NCBI GenBank assembly: GCA_022385805.1
Contig: MU277720.1
Location: 126,488 to 190,487, forward strand
Direction of reading: 5' to 3'
DNA from: Pilatotrama ljubarskyi
Lineage: Eukaryota > Basidiomycota > Agaricomycetes > Polyporales > Polyporaceae
Length of the DNA stretch: 64,000 nucleotides
The notes beneath the pieces were generated by a model. The model ran no database searches, was not told the DNA's origin, and was given only the letters and a program-made list of their open reading frames with translations. A program made the translations under genes and the position numbers. Of the stretch, positions 45,663-58,456 are shown piece after piece; the first letter of the stretch is position 1, and every line of letters begins with the position of its first letter.

Positions 45663-47628
45663 ATGTCGACCCCGACTGGGACTGCACTCACCTCGCTCCT
45701 GTCTTCGTCTCCATATCTCCTTGCCTACGCCTTACCTCTGCTGTGCTTCTCCTTGTTGCTTACTTTTGCCGGGGCTTTTCTTACACTTGACCGCACGCGC
45801 GCATTTGCGCCGCGCTATGACGCATTGCATCCTGCGGAGACGTCCAGGATTCAGCACGCAGAGGCCGTCGTGAGGCGCATCTTCAGACTTGAGGGTGGCA
45901 TTGGAGGAATCGCTGTAGGCTACGTAACCGGAGGTGAACATCCACTTGCATAGCGCTTCCTACTCACTTGCTGAATGGAACGTAGTGCACCTGACGACCT
46001 TCCTATCACTCCTCATCCCGAACGTCTCCCCCGACCGTCCGTTGAGTGCTGGAGCATTCGTCGCGGTGTGGCTGCTGTCGGGTATCGTGTGCGCTATCCT
46101 CGCTGCACGCTGGAAGTATGCCGCCCTCGGCTTTGCCGGTCTTGTGGGATAGTGAGTGCCCTCCACGCTTCTGAATCCGAGAATAAGCTCACCGCAGCAT
46201 CCCCCAGCTCCACTCTTGCACTCGCCATTGCAGTCATTGTGCACCCATCTCTGCTCACTCGCCACGTACTAATCGCCGTCTTCACTCCCATTGGACTCAT
46301 TATGTGTCTGCTGCCTATTGCCCGCACTCAGCATGTCTTCGTACGGGTCGGCATGGTATCTGCGGGCTCGTTCGGTACTACTATGTCTATTGCGCTTCTA
46401 GCGCACCTCTCCGGATGGTCAGACGTCTGGGGAAGACTGTGGATCCATGATGGGAGCGACTGGGGCTCGGCGAAAGAGAAGGGCTTGAGTGCTGCGTTCT
46501 GCCTGTTCCTGCTAGTTGGCACTGCGAGCGACTGGTTCCTCAAGGTGAAGCTGGGAGAGAATCCAGACGAGGTACGCTTGAAGCTCTTCCTTCACCGTAT
46601 GAATTGCTCACGGCCTCTCGTAGAAGTGGGACAGTTACCTTGCGGACTATGCAGTGACTCTCCCCAACGCTTCCGACCGCGCCGGCACGTTCAGGCCCCT
46701 CCAATCCTTCTGGACTCGTCACTTCGGACATGGAGGCACCGACCCGATTGGAAAGGATATCGTCTTCCCGACCGATGCCGACTTGAAGCTCCCGGTACCT
46801 GAATCTCCTCTGAAGCTGTACAAGAAGAAGTCCCTTGCGGGCTCTCATTCGCCCAACCCGTCTGTGCGGCGCTTCACGCCGCCCCAGGAACTCTTGCGCA
46901 AGGAGCGCAGACCGGTTCTTGGAGGGAGGGGCCGGACGAGAGAGGTCATCAAATTTGATCCTCTCGACCCGTATGCCCTGTCGGACTCGGACTCGGAAGA
47001 TGACCTGAAGAAGGCAGTTCCGGCCTTCGTGCGGGCACCGACTAGGACCGACTCGATGGCGACGCTCACTGATGACAAGCCGTCTCCTGCTGTCGAGAAG
47101 CCTTCGCGCGGACGCAAGGGGTCGATGGAGTCGCTCTCGGATGATGAGGAGGATGTCACCTCAAACGCACGGCGCGAGAGGACGACGTCTCCTCAGGGAG
47201 AGAAATGGTCGCCGGACTTCATCCGCCGTCACAGCCAGCGGCAGCTGAACCTCAAGCAGTCGTCGGCCGGCTTCTCCCATGCCGCGTCTGGTAGCTACGG
47301 CACTGGCTCCTCGAACACCCTCACGCCCACAGCGTTCACTCCTGTACCTGCCACTCCCTCCCTGATCAAGGCTGTGGAACGGGTGAATGCAGCCCAGCAG
47401 GAGGCATTTGCCCATCATCCAGCGTGCTCTACGGACGGCCTCCCCGTGTCTGCTCCTCTCTCGGGTTCTGAAAACGCGCAGAGGCAGCAACAAAGCCAAC
47501 CACCAATTCCCAACTGGGACGCGTTTTGGCACGACGTGAAGACCAAAGCGGGGCACGGGTTCCATCATCGGCGGGATGCCGGGGAGGGTGCACCGAGTTC
47601 TTATTCTGGTTCTGGCGCGAAGCGGTAG
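45663..47628 (+). CDS. TM7S3/TM198-like (DUF4203) membrane protein
   Basis: This is a multi-pass membrane protein with a DUF4203 (TM7S3/TM198-like) domain. Several strongly hydrophobic segments follow the N-terminus: YLLAYALPLLCFSLLLTFAG, AVWLLSGIVCAILAARWKYA, ALAIAVIVHPSLLTRHVLIA, VGMVSAGSFGTTMSIALLAH and LSAAFCLFLLVGTASDWF. The family consensus of a short TRxFA-type loop (DRTRAFAPRYDA) fits. The C-terminal half, after an intron at about 46570-46621, is a long cytosolic Ser/Pro/Asp-rich tail without a domain. The frame KWDSYLADYAVTLPNASD joins cleanly across that intron. The stop is at 47626-47628. The function of the family in fungi is not known. Confidence 0.75.
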
Positions 47629-48136
47629 CTTTAACGACCTGTCACGACCTGTCTATGACTTCATTTCACGACATCGTAATGACTTGACTCTGTAGTTGTG
47701 CCTGTACTCTGTTGCCTCTGAATTATTGCTAGTGATATTGTGCGTACTAGTGCATGTTACCTTCCTCGCATGTCCCGTTGGTGTTTGGCGGACTATGCTT
47801 TATTTGAGATTGAACATTCGGTTGTGAGCTTTATGAGCTTTATAGCTGCATATTTACCATTTCTTGCTGTGGTTCATGTGCATACCATTGCGGACGAGGA
47901 CGACGAGAAGAGAGAGGACGGCCGAGCAGGCACCATGCCGGACGAACTACAGGTGGCTAAGGAAGGGAATTGTGTCACGCGTGACGGCTACGCGACACCG
48001 CGTCAGGACGAAATGGGCGTCTACGAGCAGCAGCCTCTTGTCGCGTCTTGCGGCGACGTCCGCGCACTCGCTTGCAGTCTCCGTGCTTTCTCGTCCATTG
48101 TGGCTGTATGCTCGCGTAGGCGTCGCTCTCTCAGTC
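47629..48136. other. intergenic, no gene seen
   Basis: This stretch holds the 3' flank of the TM7S3-like gene and the upstream region of SCC2. Open frames here lack motifs. Confidence 0.5.
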
Positions 48137-51100
48137 ATGAACGGCCATCATCACCACCCGTATCAGTATGCCCCGCCCGCGACGTACGAGGCGGCAGAGA
48201 CAGTCCCACCCACCGCCGCCGCGACCGACTCCGTCCAGGACGCACATCAACTTCTTGCTGCATATCCTTTTGGCTCAGCAACTCCTGCCACCCACGGTAA
48301 ACGTAACTGCTCTCGGGCAGACTGTATGCTCACGAATTCACCCACAGTCGCACGACACTTGAGCAACCTCTCGATCTCGGCCGCTCCGCCATCGTACACA
48401 CAACCATATGCCTCCGCGCCCGCTCAGCCAAACCATCATTCCCGGTACCCTCAGTACTCGGAGTACTCGCGAGAGTTTGCGCATATACTCAACCCTGCTC
48501 CTTCGGAAATCGGTGGTGCGTATTGGGAGAGCACGCGGAATCAGGCCGTCTACCATTTGGCGGGTCAAGGACCGTAAGTACTCCGCCTTGTGTCGTCTTG
48601 CTCGTCCCAATCACCAACCAGCAGCAGTGTGTATCCTGAGTATCAAGCACCTCCACAATGGCCCCCGTCTCAGTCTCGCCACTCCGCGTATCAGACCAAC
48701 GCATTCGCTCAGTCCGTGATTAACCATACTTCGCCATCTGCGTCATATCCGACGCCTCCACCTCCGGGCATCTCCTCGTCCTCGTCCTCACTGGCGGGTG
48801 CTCTTGGTCCACCTCCTTCGAAGCCGGCGAGGCAGACATATCAGCCTCAAGACTCACCTGCGTTCTTCAACAACTTCCTCACCCAGACGCCCGCTCAGCC
48901 ACCGCGCCCTGCTCCTCAACCTCCGAAGCCACCGCAACACTCAGACTCATACCATGCTCCTGACCCCGTAAGATCGCATTCTCAGCAAGCATATCGGAGC
49001 CCACCGCCACCAAGACCTCCCCCTCAACAGGTTCCTCACAGCGCGCCGACGGCGATGTACCAAGCTTCTCCGCGAGTGCTTGCGTCTCCTCAACCGACAT
49101 ACAGAAACTCGCAGGTGGAGCGAGCGCCTACTCGGCAGACTGTTAGGCATTCACACAGCTATGTGCCCCCGTTGGAAGCCGCTCCTCAGCACTCTCAGTC
49201 TCAGCCGGTGCGGTCCCCGCCAGTGCCGCCACAGACTGTAGCCCAGCTTCCCGTGTATGCCCGGCATCTGACCCAGTCGCAGTCACATCAGCCTCTGGAG
49301 CCTCAGCCCGTTCCTGAGGTTGGGAGCCCTGATCCTCTCGCGGTCTCAAAGCCTAGTCCAGAGGTGCTGAAGACCCCACGGAAGCGCAAGCATGAGCAGT
49401 ATCTCGAGTCTCCGAGCATTAAGCGCGTCCAGATCGCCGATCCCAATCTCCCCATCCCGAGTGTGCGCGCTCAGCAGACTCCGCCACACCAGAGGAAGAT
49501 CGTTGAGGTAGTAATCACGACGCCTCCGAAGCATCGTAAGAACTCTGTGCTGACCGTCCAACCCAAGAAGTCGGGCGCATATGTGGAGGTTCCCCCGCTC
49601 CCCAGGGCATATCAAACTCCCGTCTCGCAGAGAAGGGAGAAGCCGGAGGTCGTCATCACTACTACCACTATGGGTAAGACCAGGGTCAAGAAGATGGACG
49701 AGGATGACGACCTCGGAGGCTTTGGCTCGGACGTGGATGGTAGTCCGATGGCTCATAGGCGTGGAGTAATGGCAAGTGGAAAGTCATCAGGACGGAGAGA
49801 TGAGAGAGGTGCGTAGTTACGCATATATATGCGCGTTTCAAGTATTCAAGCTCTACGAATAGCTCCTATCGAGAAGCTCACCACTCTGCTGGAGGATATC
49901 TTCGAAGCGGAGGATGGTTTGCCTCCTGACTTTGAGCCTCAGGATCTACCAGTGGAGTGGTTCTCGCCGCTCACCACTCCCGGGTCTCAACCACACCTAC
50001 ATCCCAACCTCATCCGGAAACTTACCACGCATATCACCAAGGTGTCACGCCCCAGCAAGCGTCAGCGCATCAACTCGCGCGACGCGAGTGGCGCAGCCCC
50101 TGGCACGCCCCGGTACAGGTGCCGCATGGCGGACGTTGACACAGCGACCTTGTCCCGCATCTTGAAGATGCTTGAGCGGAGCGTTCGCGCTGGCGAGGAA
50201 CTGGACCCTTTCAAGTCATCTGGCACTGCCGGTGTGCCTTTATCGAAGGGTGGCAAAGGCAAGAAGGCTGCGAACGGGAAGAAGGCGCAAGCGGAGGGTA
50301 GGCGCTCGAAGTCGCAGTCTCCGGCGGAGCCAGGTGAAGGGGAAAGCATGGACGTAGACGGGCCGCCGGCGGAGCAGCCGGCAACTGAACAGGACATGGA
50401 CGCTCTGATGCGGACCCTCGAGATTGCGCGGGATAGTGTGTTGGCTGCAGATTGTTGTGTCGCGCTTCTAGGGAGCGACCGCTTGCCTAAGCAGGTACGA
50501 ATGTTGTATAAGACTCGCAGTTTCCTCCTTCGGCTGACATGCTTGTGAAGTTGTACTCGGAAGAGCTCATCACAGCATGCCTCGCCACTGTCAAGAATCA
50601 GCTCACGAAGATCTTGTACCCGTTTGTTGAGGCCTCGCCGGCAGATTCGCAAACCTCTGTGCTCTTGCGACAACTCATGCAGCTATCGTCGTCCCCCGAC
50701 AGTGTTCAGCGTCGGCTGCTTAGCGAGATCTTCCAGGCCATCTCATCGGTATTGCCTAGGATCAATGACCTGATCTGCGCGGACTCGATGGCGATGAGCG
50801 AGAGCATCATCATCCAGGCGGTGTATATCGCTATTGGGCCGTTTTTCGTCGTGGAGGCCGAGGGTGAGAGTAAGGGTAAGAAGTCTGGAGGAGGCTCAGG
50901 CGTTCTGGCGGGCCTGGGCGGGAGTGCCATGCGGGGCCTGAGGTTGGATGCATTGTCGCTTATTCGGAGTGTAAGAATCTGTGATTGAGCGCAAATCCTG
51001 CATGCTGATAGGGAGGAAACAGATCTTCGCAAACCACGAAGACCAGCGGCCTTGGATCATCGAAGAGATTCTTTCCTCGTTGATCAAGCTATCGGACACG

Positions 51101-54100
51101 AAGCAACGAGCAGGCCAATTCCGGTACGTCCTCAAGCCATCTATTACAGATCGCGTCAGCTCACCCAAGGCTAGACTGCGGGACGGACGGTCCATCCGCA
51201 CCGTGTCTGCGCTGCTCATGCAGCTGGTCCAAACATCCGCACACGACGTTCGTGTCGAGGCCCAGGCGATCCGCAAAGCGCGAGAGCAGGCTCTTGCGCT
51301 TCGCAGACAGGAGAGCTACCAGGACAAACCCAAGGAGTCGTGGCTGGACGAGCATGACATGGAAGAGATTCAATTGTATGCGTCTGGGTTGGAGTCAGCG
51401 ACGAAGGCAGCGAAGACCATCGTCATCTTCTTGACGCAAAGGTGAGCGTCATTCAAGGACACGTCGGTGGGGTGCAACTCTGACACTGAGCAGGTCGGGC
51501 AAGACGAAGGTGACGAAGAACTCGAATGAAGCAGAGTATCGTGCTATCTTCGACAACCTGATTTCGGACCTACTCGCCGTCCTGTTCTGGCCTGAGTGGC
51601 CCGCAGCTAGTTTGATACTGAGTATCATATGCAAGTTCATGGTGCGTCGCTCAGCGTCCGAGCGCTCTGTTGGCCAGATTGACGAAATGTGCGTGCAGGT
51701 TTCCTCTCTGGACGACGTGAAGTCTGCACAAAACGACAACAATGCGGTGAAGACGCTAGCTTTGGACCATCTTGGCGTTATAGCTTCCCATTTGCGAACC
51801 AGCATGCTTAAGTTCAAGCGCGACTCCGAAGACTCAGCTTTGTGCCCGTTAGACGAGGTATGCCCCCGCCTGTATCGCAGAATACGATAGATTGACCATA
51901 TATGCGCTTAGATCTTGAGTTCTCTAGATACCGCCAAGCTCGAGCGACTCGTCGATGCTCACCAAGAGCTTCAATGTCATTTGTGCAAGCGATCATCGGA
52001 GGACCAGGCGTTTGATGTGAGTCCTCAGCTATGCCTTCAACAGCAGGCACTTATCCCATCATCAGAGCGCTAGGGAGCTCACTGCCGTTCTCTGGGGCCA
52101 CGAGCTCGCGCTAGTACTACAGCACTGCGAAGGGATGCTATCGGGCGACGAGGAGATGGACTCAAAAGCTGATCGCAAGAGTGTGAAGTCGCTCGCCCTC
52201 AAGCTCAAGGCAGCTATGCGAAGCATCTGGGATGATGCTTCCAGTGATGTTTTCGACATTGGGTATGGCCGTAAATGCGCTTTTTCCTCAGATCATTTGT
52301 TTAATTGACCGTATTAGGAGCTCGCACGAGGAAGTGGCCAGGATAGACAGGCTTTCGGAGGAGATCGGAACCTGCCAGAGTCTACGCAACTCCTTCCAGC
52401 CCATCCTGACCGTTGTGCTGCAAGCTCTGGATGCGCCTCCAGTCTTCATGCGCACGAAGGCCCTCAAGGCGCTTGGCCAGATCGTCACGAGCGATCCCAG
52501 TATCCTCTCTGCTGTTAGTTCTCTCTTTCAAAGCTAGGAAATATGGATACTAATGATCGAGTATCCAGCCCAACGTTAGACGAGGGATCGAGACTCATCT
52601 CCTTGACAGCTCTCCTGCCGTACGAGACGCCGCCGTTGAGCTCATCGGCAAGTACATCGTCGATTCGCCCAAGTTTGCAGCCGACTACTACCAGAAGATC
52701 GCCGATCGTATCGCAGACACCGGCCTTGGCGTTCGGAAGAGAGTGATCAAGCTCTTGAAATCCTACTACAACGCCACGGAGGACAGAGCGACGCGCATCG
52801 ACGTCTGCACCCGCATCGTCCTCCGCATGCTGGATGAGGACGATACGGTCAAGGACCTGGCAATCAAGACGATCGAGGAGCTCTGGTTCATGAATCCGGC
52901 CTCAGTACCGAAGGCAAATGCTTCCTCTCAGGACAAGTCGGAACTCCTCACGAAGGTGGCGATCATCATGGGCGTTGCTGCCCAGTTCAGGGACCGGCAA
53001 TCGCCTCTAGAGGATCTCCTCCATCGGATCATGGCAGACAAGGAAGAGAACGATAGGACTGCGCTACACCAGCGTTATGTCGAGGTTTGCGAGACTTTGA
53101 TCGACGGACTGGTAGATGCATCAGACTTGCCTGGCTTCGTGAGTGAAGAAGCTGCGATTGCGACATACGCCTGCTCACCGCCAAACAGACTGTTTTGAAC
53201 TGTGTCCAGACCATCTACTTGTTCACTTCTGCGTACCCGGCCGTGCTCTCCGGGTCGAATGCGGCGACGCTACTCCCTTACTTGAAGAATGCCACGACGG
53301 TGAGCCCTTTTTGAATGTGACAAGATGCAGCGACTGACTAGATCTCCCACCAGCCTGAAGAGCAAACTACCTCCGACTACTTGCTGCGCATTTTCCGGGC
53401 TTCGATACCGCATATGCCTAAGACTGCCGCGAAGTTCGGTCAGGAACTGCAATTGGCGCTCCAACCGATGATCCTCAAGCCTTCCACTGCGGCTGGAGTT
53501 CAAGTATGCAATGATTGGTCCCCGTTCAGTGATAGTACTTATAGCGTGCGTTCCAGGGCTTGCAAGAGACCGTGGCGTGCATGTGTGCTACTGTGCACCA
53601 CATCACGCACAATTTTGATCGCATCGTCGGCCTTTTGCGCTCCTGCAATGGTGTGTTAGATGAGTCTACCCTCTATTATACCAGTACTGAGTATATGCGC
53701 TTCAGCTCGTCTTCAGCAAGCTATCAAGAAACCTTCTAGCCAGACCCTCGCCGCTGCTGAGCAGCGCGCTCTTTCTATCCTGCTCTTCATCACTTCCCTT
53801 CTTTGCGAACATTGCAACTTTGATCGTCTCAGAATAGAGCAAGACAGTGCGTCCCTGATCGTGATGTGGCCTTGACACTATTGGTACTGATGGACTCTAG
53901 AATTCAAGGCCGACATAGACAAGATCACTCAAGTCAGTCTCTACGTGTTGTGAATCAAAGTTCGTCTAACAATCCCTCCAGGGCTCCGTGAATGAACACG
54001 TCTATCTCTGTCTGCTGAAACTGTACGAGAAGTATGAGGACAGCGGCCTGAGGGGCAGGATTCTTCAGTGCTTGGGTATGTCGTTCGGTCCGGTGTCTTG

Positions 54101-55729
54101 TTTCCGACACTGACCTCGCTTAAGGCTTCCTATTTCGTGCACAGCCTGCCTTGATGACGGCAGAGCCTTCCGCCAAGATTATGGACGCGATTTTTGCATC
54201 TCCGCAGGAGGAGGCCAGGGGTCGACTGCTCAAGATTCTGCAGGATTTCTTGATGTCCGAGGCAGGCAAGCATGCCGCGAATGAGAAAGGTAGGATCCAG
54301 TTACCGTTGTGGCTGCCAAGGCTTACGTCCATAGCAGCAACTGCAGGTCCGAAGGGCAAATTGACTTCCGGCAAGGTCAACATGGAGGAGCTCATTGGCA
54401 ACACCGAGGGGTTCGCAGATTCGGGGTACGTATCGTAGCTTGCTGCAATTCAGGTTACCCCTGACCATCTCGTCATAGGGTCAGCTCCGCTATCGTCCAG
54501 CGCTATTTGGACAAGATCTTGGATGCAGCGTTGTCCCAAACCGCACAGATCCAAGCAGCAGCCGTCGACATCCTCACGTTTACCATCAAGCAGGGTTTGG
54601 CTCACCCGCTGCAGGTGCGTCCGTGCTTTGCTGTTCACAATGCAGGCTCTGAGTAGTACTTCCGTAGTCGTTCCCCGTGATCGTTGCCCTTGAGACAAGC
54701 TCAAACCCTCACTTGAGCTCGCGGGCCAGTGCGCTCCACGCGATCCTACACTCTAAGCACACGTCGCTTTTGAATGCTCGCTTCGTGAATAGCGCTCGGG
54801 CCTCCTTTGACTATCAGAAGCGGGTGGATCCAGGAGCAGTCAAGGGCTATCGGATGACACCTTGTCCTACCGCGGTGCTCCAGCGGTGGTATTCGCTTGC
54901 CCGAGAGAAGCGTGCGACGAGACAGGATTTCCTTCGTGCCCTTGTGAAGGTGTTCGACGTTGAGCTCGGCAAATCTTCCCAGGTATGTGAAGTATGCCCC
55001 TGGTGCGCCTGACGATTCTGACATACTTCTCAGGACGATGTCGACTTCACGCGCTACATGGCAGAGAACTTCGCCTCGTTCGAGTACAAGACGCAGGAGG
55101 AGCCGCTGACGGTCGTCAAATCGCTGACGGCTGTCTTATCGACCGCGGGGATGCAGCTGGTCGAGACACTGTCTCCGTCGCACTTGCTCACGCAGCTGCA
55201 TGCTTCGACCGCTCCCCAGGCAGTCAAGCAAGACGTGCCAATGGCCGAAGCCGCTGCCATCGTCGAGGCACCCCAGCGGCTCCTGCCGCCAGCAGCTGCC
55301 CCCTCCCCCGTCGGCATCCAGGACCTCGGGCTAATGCGGAGCTCGGTGATCGTCGCTATGATCATGCTGCTGAAGGCACACCTGAAGACCCTTTATGGGA
55401 TCTCTGAGGAGTTGGTCGATATCGTTCATTCACCTAGCATGCTGCTAACCCGGGTTGCAGAAAATGCTCGAAGTTTGTTATTGGGAAGAAGAGCGCAGTG
55501 GGAGACAGGCCTGCGACGCGAAAGCATGAACGGCCGTTGTCGTGGGAAAGGCTCCCGTTCGCGACGACTCCCATGCTTACGAGTGAAGACGTCACTGCTC
55601 AGTCGAGAAGGGTGAGTATTAAAGAGGTGTGTCTCGCTGTTCGCTACTGACGTGGCGCCTTAGTTCCTGGAGATTTGGAGTGAAGATGGGGTTGCCGCCG
55701 AGCCCGAAGACGACATGGTCATGGCATGA
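48137..55729 (+). CDS. SCC2: Scc2/Nipped-B/Mis4 cohesin loader
   Basis: Scc2 loads the cohesin ring onto chromatin together with Scc4 and works in the nucleus. The gene is large with more than 20 exons and about 1900 residues. It begins at ATG 48137 ([15 protein letters not shown]). The first 550 residues are disordered and rich in Pro, Gln and Ser; this is where Scc4 binds in known orthologues. The HEAT-repeat body starts at [20 protein letters not shown]. It includes the conserved stretches [52 protein letters not shown] and [18 protein letters not shown], which are hallmarks of the Scc2 HEAT core (Cohesin_HEAT / Nipped-B_C). The C-terminal block has [20 protein letters not shown]. The stop is at 55727-55729. 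I followed exon joins at the two ends and in the core and saw no lesion. Confidence 0.93.
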
Positions 55730-55952
55730 CCGTGAACTTTGCTGTGTGCGACGCAAGTGCTACCGTAAATTATACTCTCTCCAATTTTTCTAGGTCATTG
55801 TGTGTGCTGTGCTCATCGGACTTTGCTGTCGCCATCACCAACTGTATGTAGCTTTCTAGTACTATGCTACGTCGTACACAATAATTAGTAGAACAAGATA
55901 CAAGCTCGACACGTCTGTCCATGTATATGCGTGCAGGCAACCATCACTACCA

Positions 55953-57262
55953 TCAAGAACTACTGGCAGCAGTGTCCGCCGATTCTGGAGGTTCCGGACG
56001 TCGGACCTGGCCGTCCTCAAAGACGACTGGCCCCTTGGGCATCTCACCTATGACAGCCTTTGCGTCGTCGTCCAAGGCAGGCTCGTCCTCGAACTTCCAG
56101 TCCAGATCTCCGCCATACGGCTTCGGGAGATCCTTGGGATCAATCAGGGTGCGCAGGGTGGGTCCGGGGTCCTTGCCGAGGACGTGCACTTTGCGACGCG
56201 TTCCCTCATCGAACCATGGCTGTTGACCATGAGTAGGGCTGTAGAGCCGGCACGTCATGCACGCAGATAACACACCTTGATCCAGTTCCACACGGTGGGG
56301 AAGAAGGAAGGCGAGTTGACGACGGCGATCGTGCTGAGCGTCTCGGGATAGTTCGCCGTGGCGAGCGCGGACGCCTCCTGGAGATGGGAGCGGAGGGACC
56401 AGAGGGTAGGGAGGGAGACCTGCTCGAGGTCGATGATGGTGGTGACGGAGCTGACTGGAGTCGGCTGCGTGGGGTGAGGCAGATGCGTGCAGAGACGTAG
56501 TACGAAGCGGGTCATGGCTTCGTAAAGGGCGACGCTAGAGGAGAAGGGCGGAGGCCGTGTGTGAGCCGCACATGTCTTACGAACAAGTGATGATGGGCGG
56601 GGGCAGAAGCACGGCTCACATGCGCTGGTAGCGACGTGCTGGCGGGGTGGAGAAGAGTTCCTTCTGCTGGGGACCGGTGAGGGAGGCCAACCGGTAGACG
56701 TACACGGGTAGGCCGTTCTATAGCGGACGGCGCACGTAAGTGGCACTGCGATATAGGGACAGGCACGCGGCGAGTAAGTGCGCGGGGTGCAGCGAGACCG
56801 CCGTACCTTGTCTCTGCGGCCGGTCCAGCGAGGATAGAAGCGACGCGCGCTCTCGAACTCGTCCGCAGGGAACGTGGCGTAGAGAACATCGACGTTGTGC
56901 TTCTTGCGCCAAGCCTCGGCGTCGGCAAACTGCTTCATGGCCTTGTGGGGGTCGAAGCGGCGGGCACGCAGGAACCGCCTTGGAGGCACGCGTGCGTCAG
57001 ATTAGGGTGCGCGGAGGCTGAGACAGGGCGAGGCGGGCGAAAGGGGCACGCACAACAAGGTTGGCTCATCGTGGGTCGGGTGTGGTCTGTCTGGCGAGTA
57101 GAGCTGTGCCTTGACGAGGATGTCCTTGAAGACGTTGAAGGCGGCCTGCTGGTCCTGGGTGAGGTGGTGGAGATGGCCTGAGGTGACGTCGGGGTCGATG
57201 CGCTCGCCCTTGAACGTCTTGATCTGTTCGTCTGTGCTGGCGGTGAGCGAGAACGCAGACAT
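55953..57262 (-). CDS. Sec14-like CRAL-TRIO lipid transfer protein
   Basis: This is a CRAL-TRIO protein of the Sec14 class, which exchanges phosphatidylinositol and phosphatidylcholine between membranes in the cytosol and at the Golgi. The start is ATG 57262 (MSAFSLTASTDEQIKTFKGE). The CRAL-TRIO N domain ends with RRFLRARRFDPHKAMKQFAD. The lipid-binding domain includes NGLPVYVYRLASLTGPQQKE, VTTIIDLEQVSLPTLWSLRS, ATANYPETLSTIAVVNSPSF and FFPTVWNWIK. The last exon reads PWFDEGTRRKVHVLG and PKPYGGDLDWKFEDEP. The stop is at 55953-55955. It is convergent with SCC2 (223 bp between stops) and divergent from YPD1. Several Sec14 paralogues exist in basidiomycetes; which one this is cannot be told by eye. 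Confidence 0.88.
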
Positions 57263-57628
57263 CGTGGACTGCGTTGTGTGGGATGAGCTCGACGGCTGTG
57301 GCGGACGACGCGAGAGTGCGAGCAGGAAGCCCGATTAGGCGACGGCAATCGATCCATTATCTAATCTGGCGAGATGCCGAGTCGACGCCTTGCTTACTCG
57401 GTAACAAAGCGGGTAAGTCGGCTGCTAACCGGGGAAGGACCCACTTATTATAACGCATAGCATTTACTAGTGTAATGTCATCATCGACGCCGCTTACATA
57501 GACAAAGTGCGCTGGCTCTCCTCGGCTTCAATCTAAACCAGCCTCAGCCGTAGATTGATTTGATAATTCGTCTCTCTATCTCCCTCTCCTCCTCATCCGC
57601 GTCCTCTCGCCATCCCCCCTCGAGTCCC
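57263..57628. promoter_or_regulatory. bidirectional promoter region, Sec14-like / YPD1
   Basis: These 366 bp separate the divergent start codons of the Sec14-like gene and YPD1. No TATA box is evident. Shared regulation is inferred only. Confidence 0.4.
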
Positions 57629-58456
57629 ATGTCGCCCACAAAGACCGCCGTCTCAGAACTCGTAAAGTCCAGCGAGCGCGAGCTTTCCGCAAAGCCCCGC
57701 TCGCCCTCGCCCCAACATCCAGATTCCCGGGCCCCGTCTCTCGCGCCTCCCTCGCCAAAGTCCTCCGCTGCTCGTCTCGCATCGCCCAGACCAGATTCGT
57801 CTTCCAAAGCCGCACCTACATCCGAAAAGTCTCCCGCTCCTCCTGCCCCTGCACCAGCAACTTCCATCCCCGCAAGCTCTCAGTCCGATGATGCAGATGA
57901 CGAAGAGGTCCGTCGTGCTCGCAGCTCTTCTACGCGTCCGCCGATCGTCCCTACTCACTGTGCCTGTTACCTCGTAGATCGACCAAGAGAACATCATCGA
58001 CCTCGATACCTTCAACCAAATTCTTGATCTCGACGAAGACGACACCCATGACTTCTCTCTCGGCATGGCCGAAGCCTACTTCACCCAGGCCAGCAACACG
58101 TTTGTGGACATGGACGAAGCCTTGTACGTCTTCGCCTCCGCCCTCTCCCTGCACAGATACTGAACTGCCCCGTCCTCCCCGATAGCGCCAAGAAGGACCT
58201 CACGAAGCTCTCGTCCCTCGGCCACTTCCTCAAGGGCTCGTCCGCCGCCCTCGGCGTCTCTGCAGTCCAGGCCTCCTGCGAACACATCCAGCACTACGGC
58301 GCTCTCCGAGACGAAGAGACCGGCACGGATCTCACCCCAGAAGACGCGCTCGCTAAGATCGGCCCGCTGCTCAAACGCGTCAAGCGCGAGTACGCCGTCG
58401 CGGAGAAGTGGCTGAAGAACTGGTACAAGGAGCACGCGATACCCGCCGAGGTCTGA
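57629..58456 (+). CDS. YPD1: Ypd1 histidine phosphotransfer protein
   Basis: Ypd1 is the phosphorelay intermediate that passes phosphate from hybrid histidine kinases to the response regulators Ssk1 and Skn7, controlling the HOG stress pathway. Three exons (57629-57907, 57978-58123, 58186-58456) sum to 696 nt, exactly 231 residues plus stop. The HPt four-helix bundle begins at IDQENIIDLDTFNQILDLDE and contains YFTQASNTFVDMDEAF. The phospho-accepting His155 lies in SLGHFLKGSSAALG. The end reads VKREYAVAEKWLKNWYKEHA. The first 90 residues are a Ser/Pro/Ala-rich extension that yeast Ypd1 (167 residues) lacks. Basidiomycetes normally have one HPt protein, so the gene is probably essential or strongly pleiotropic. 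Confidence 0.95.
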
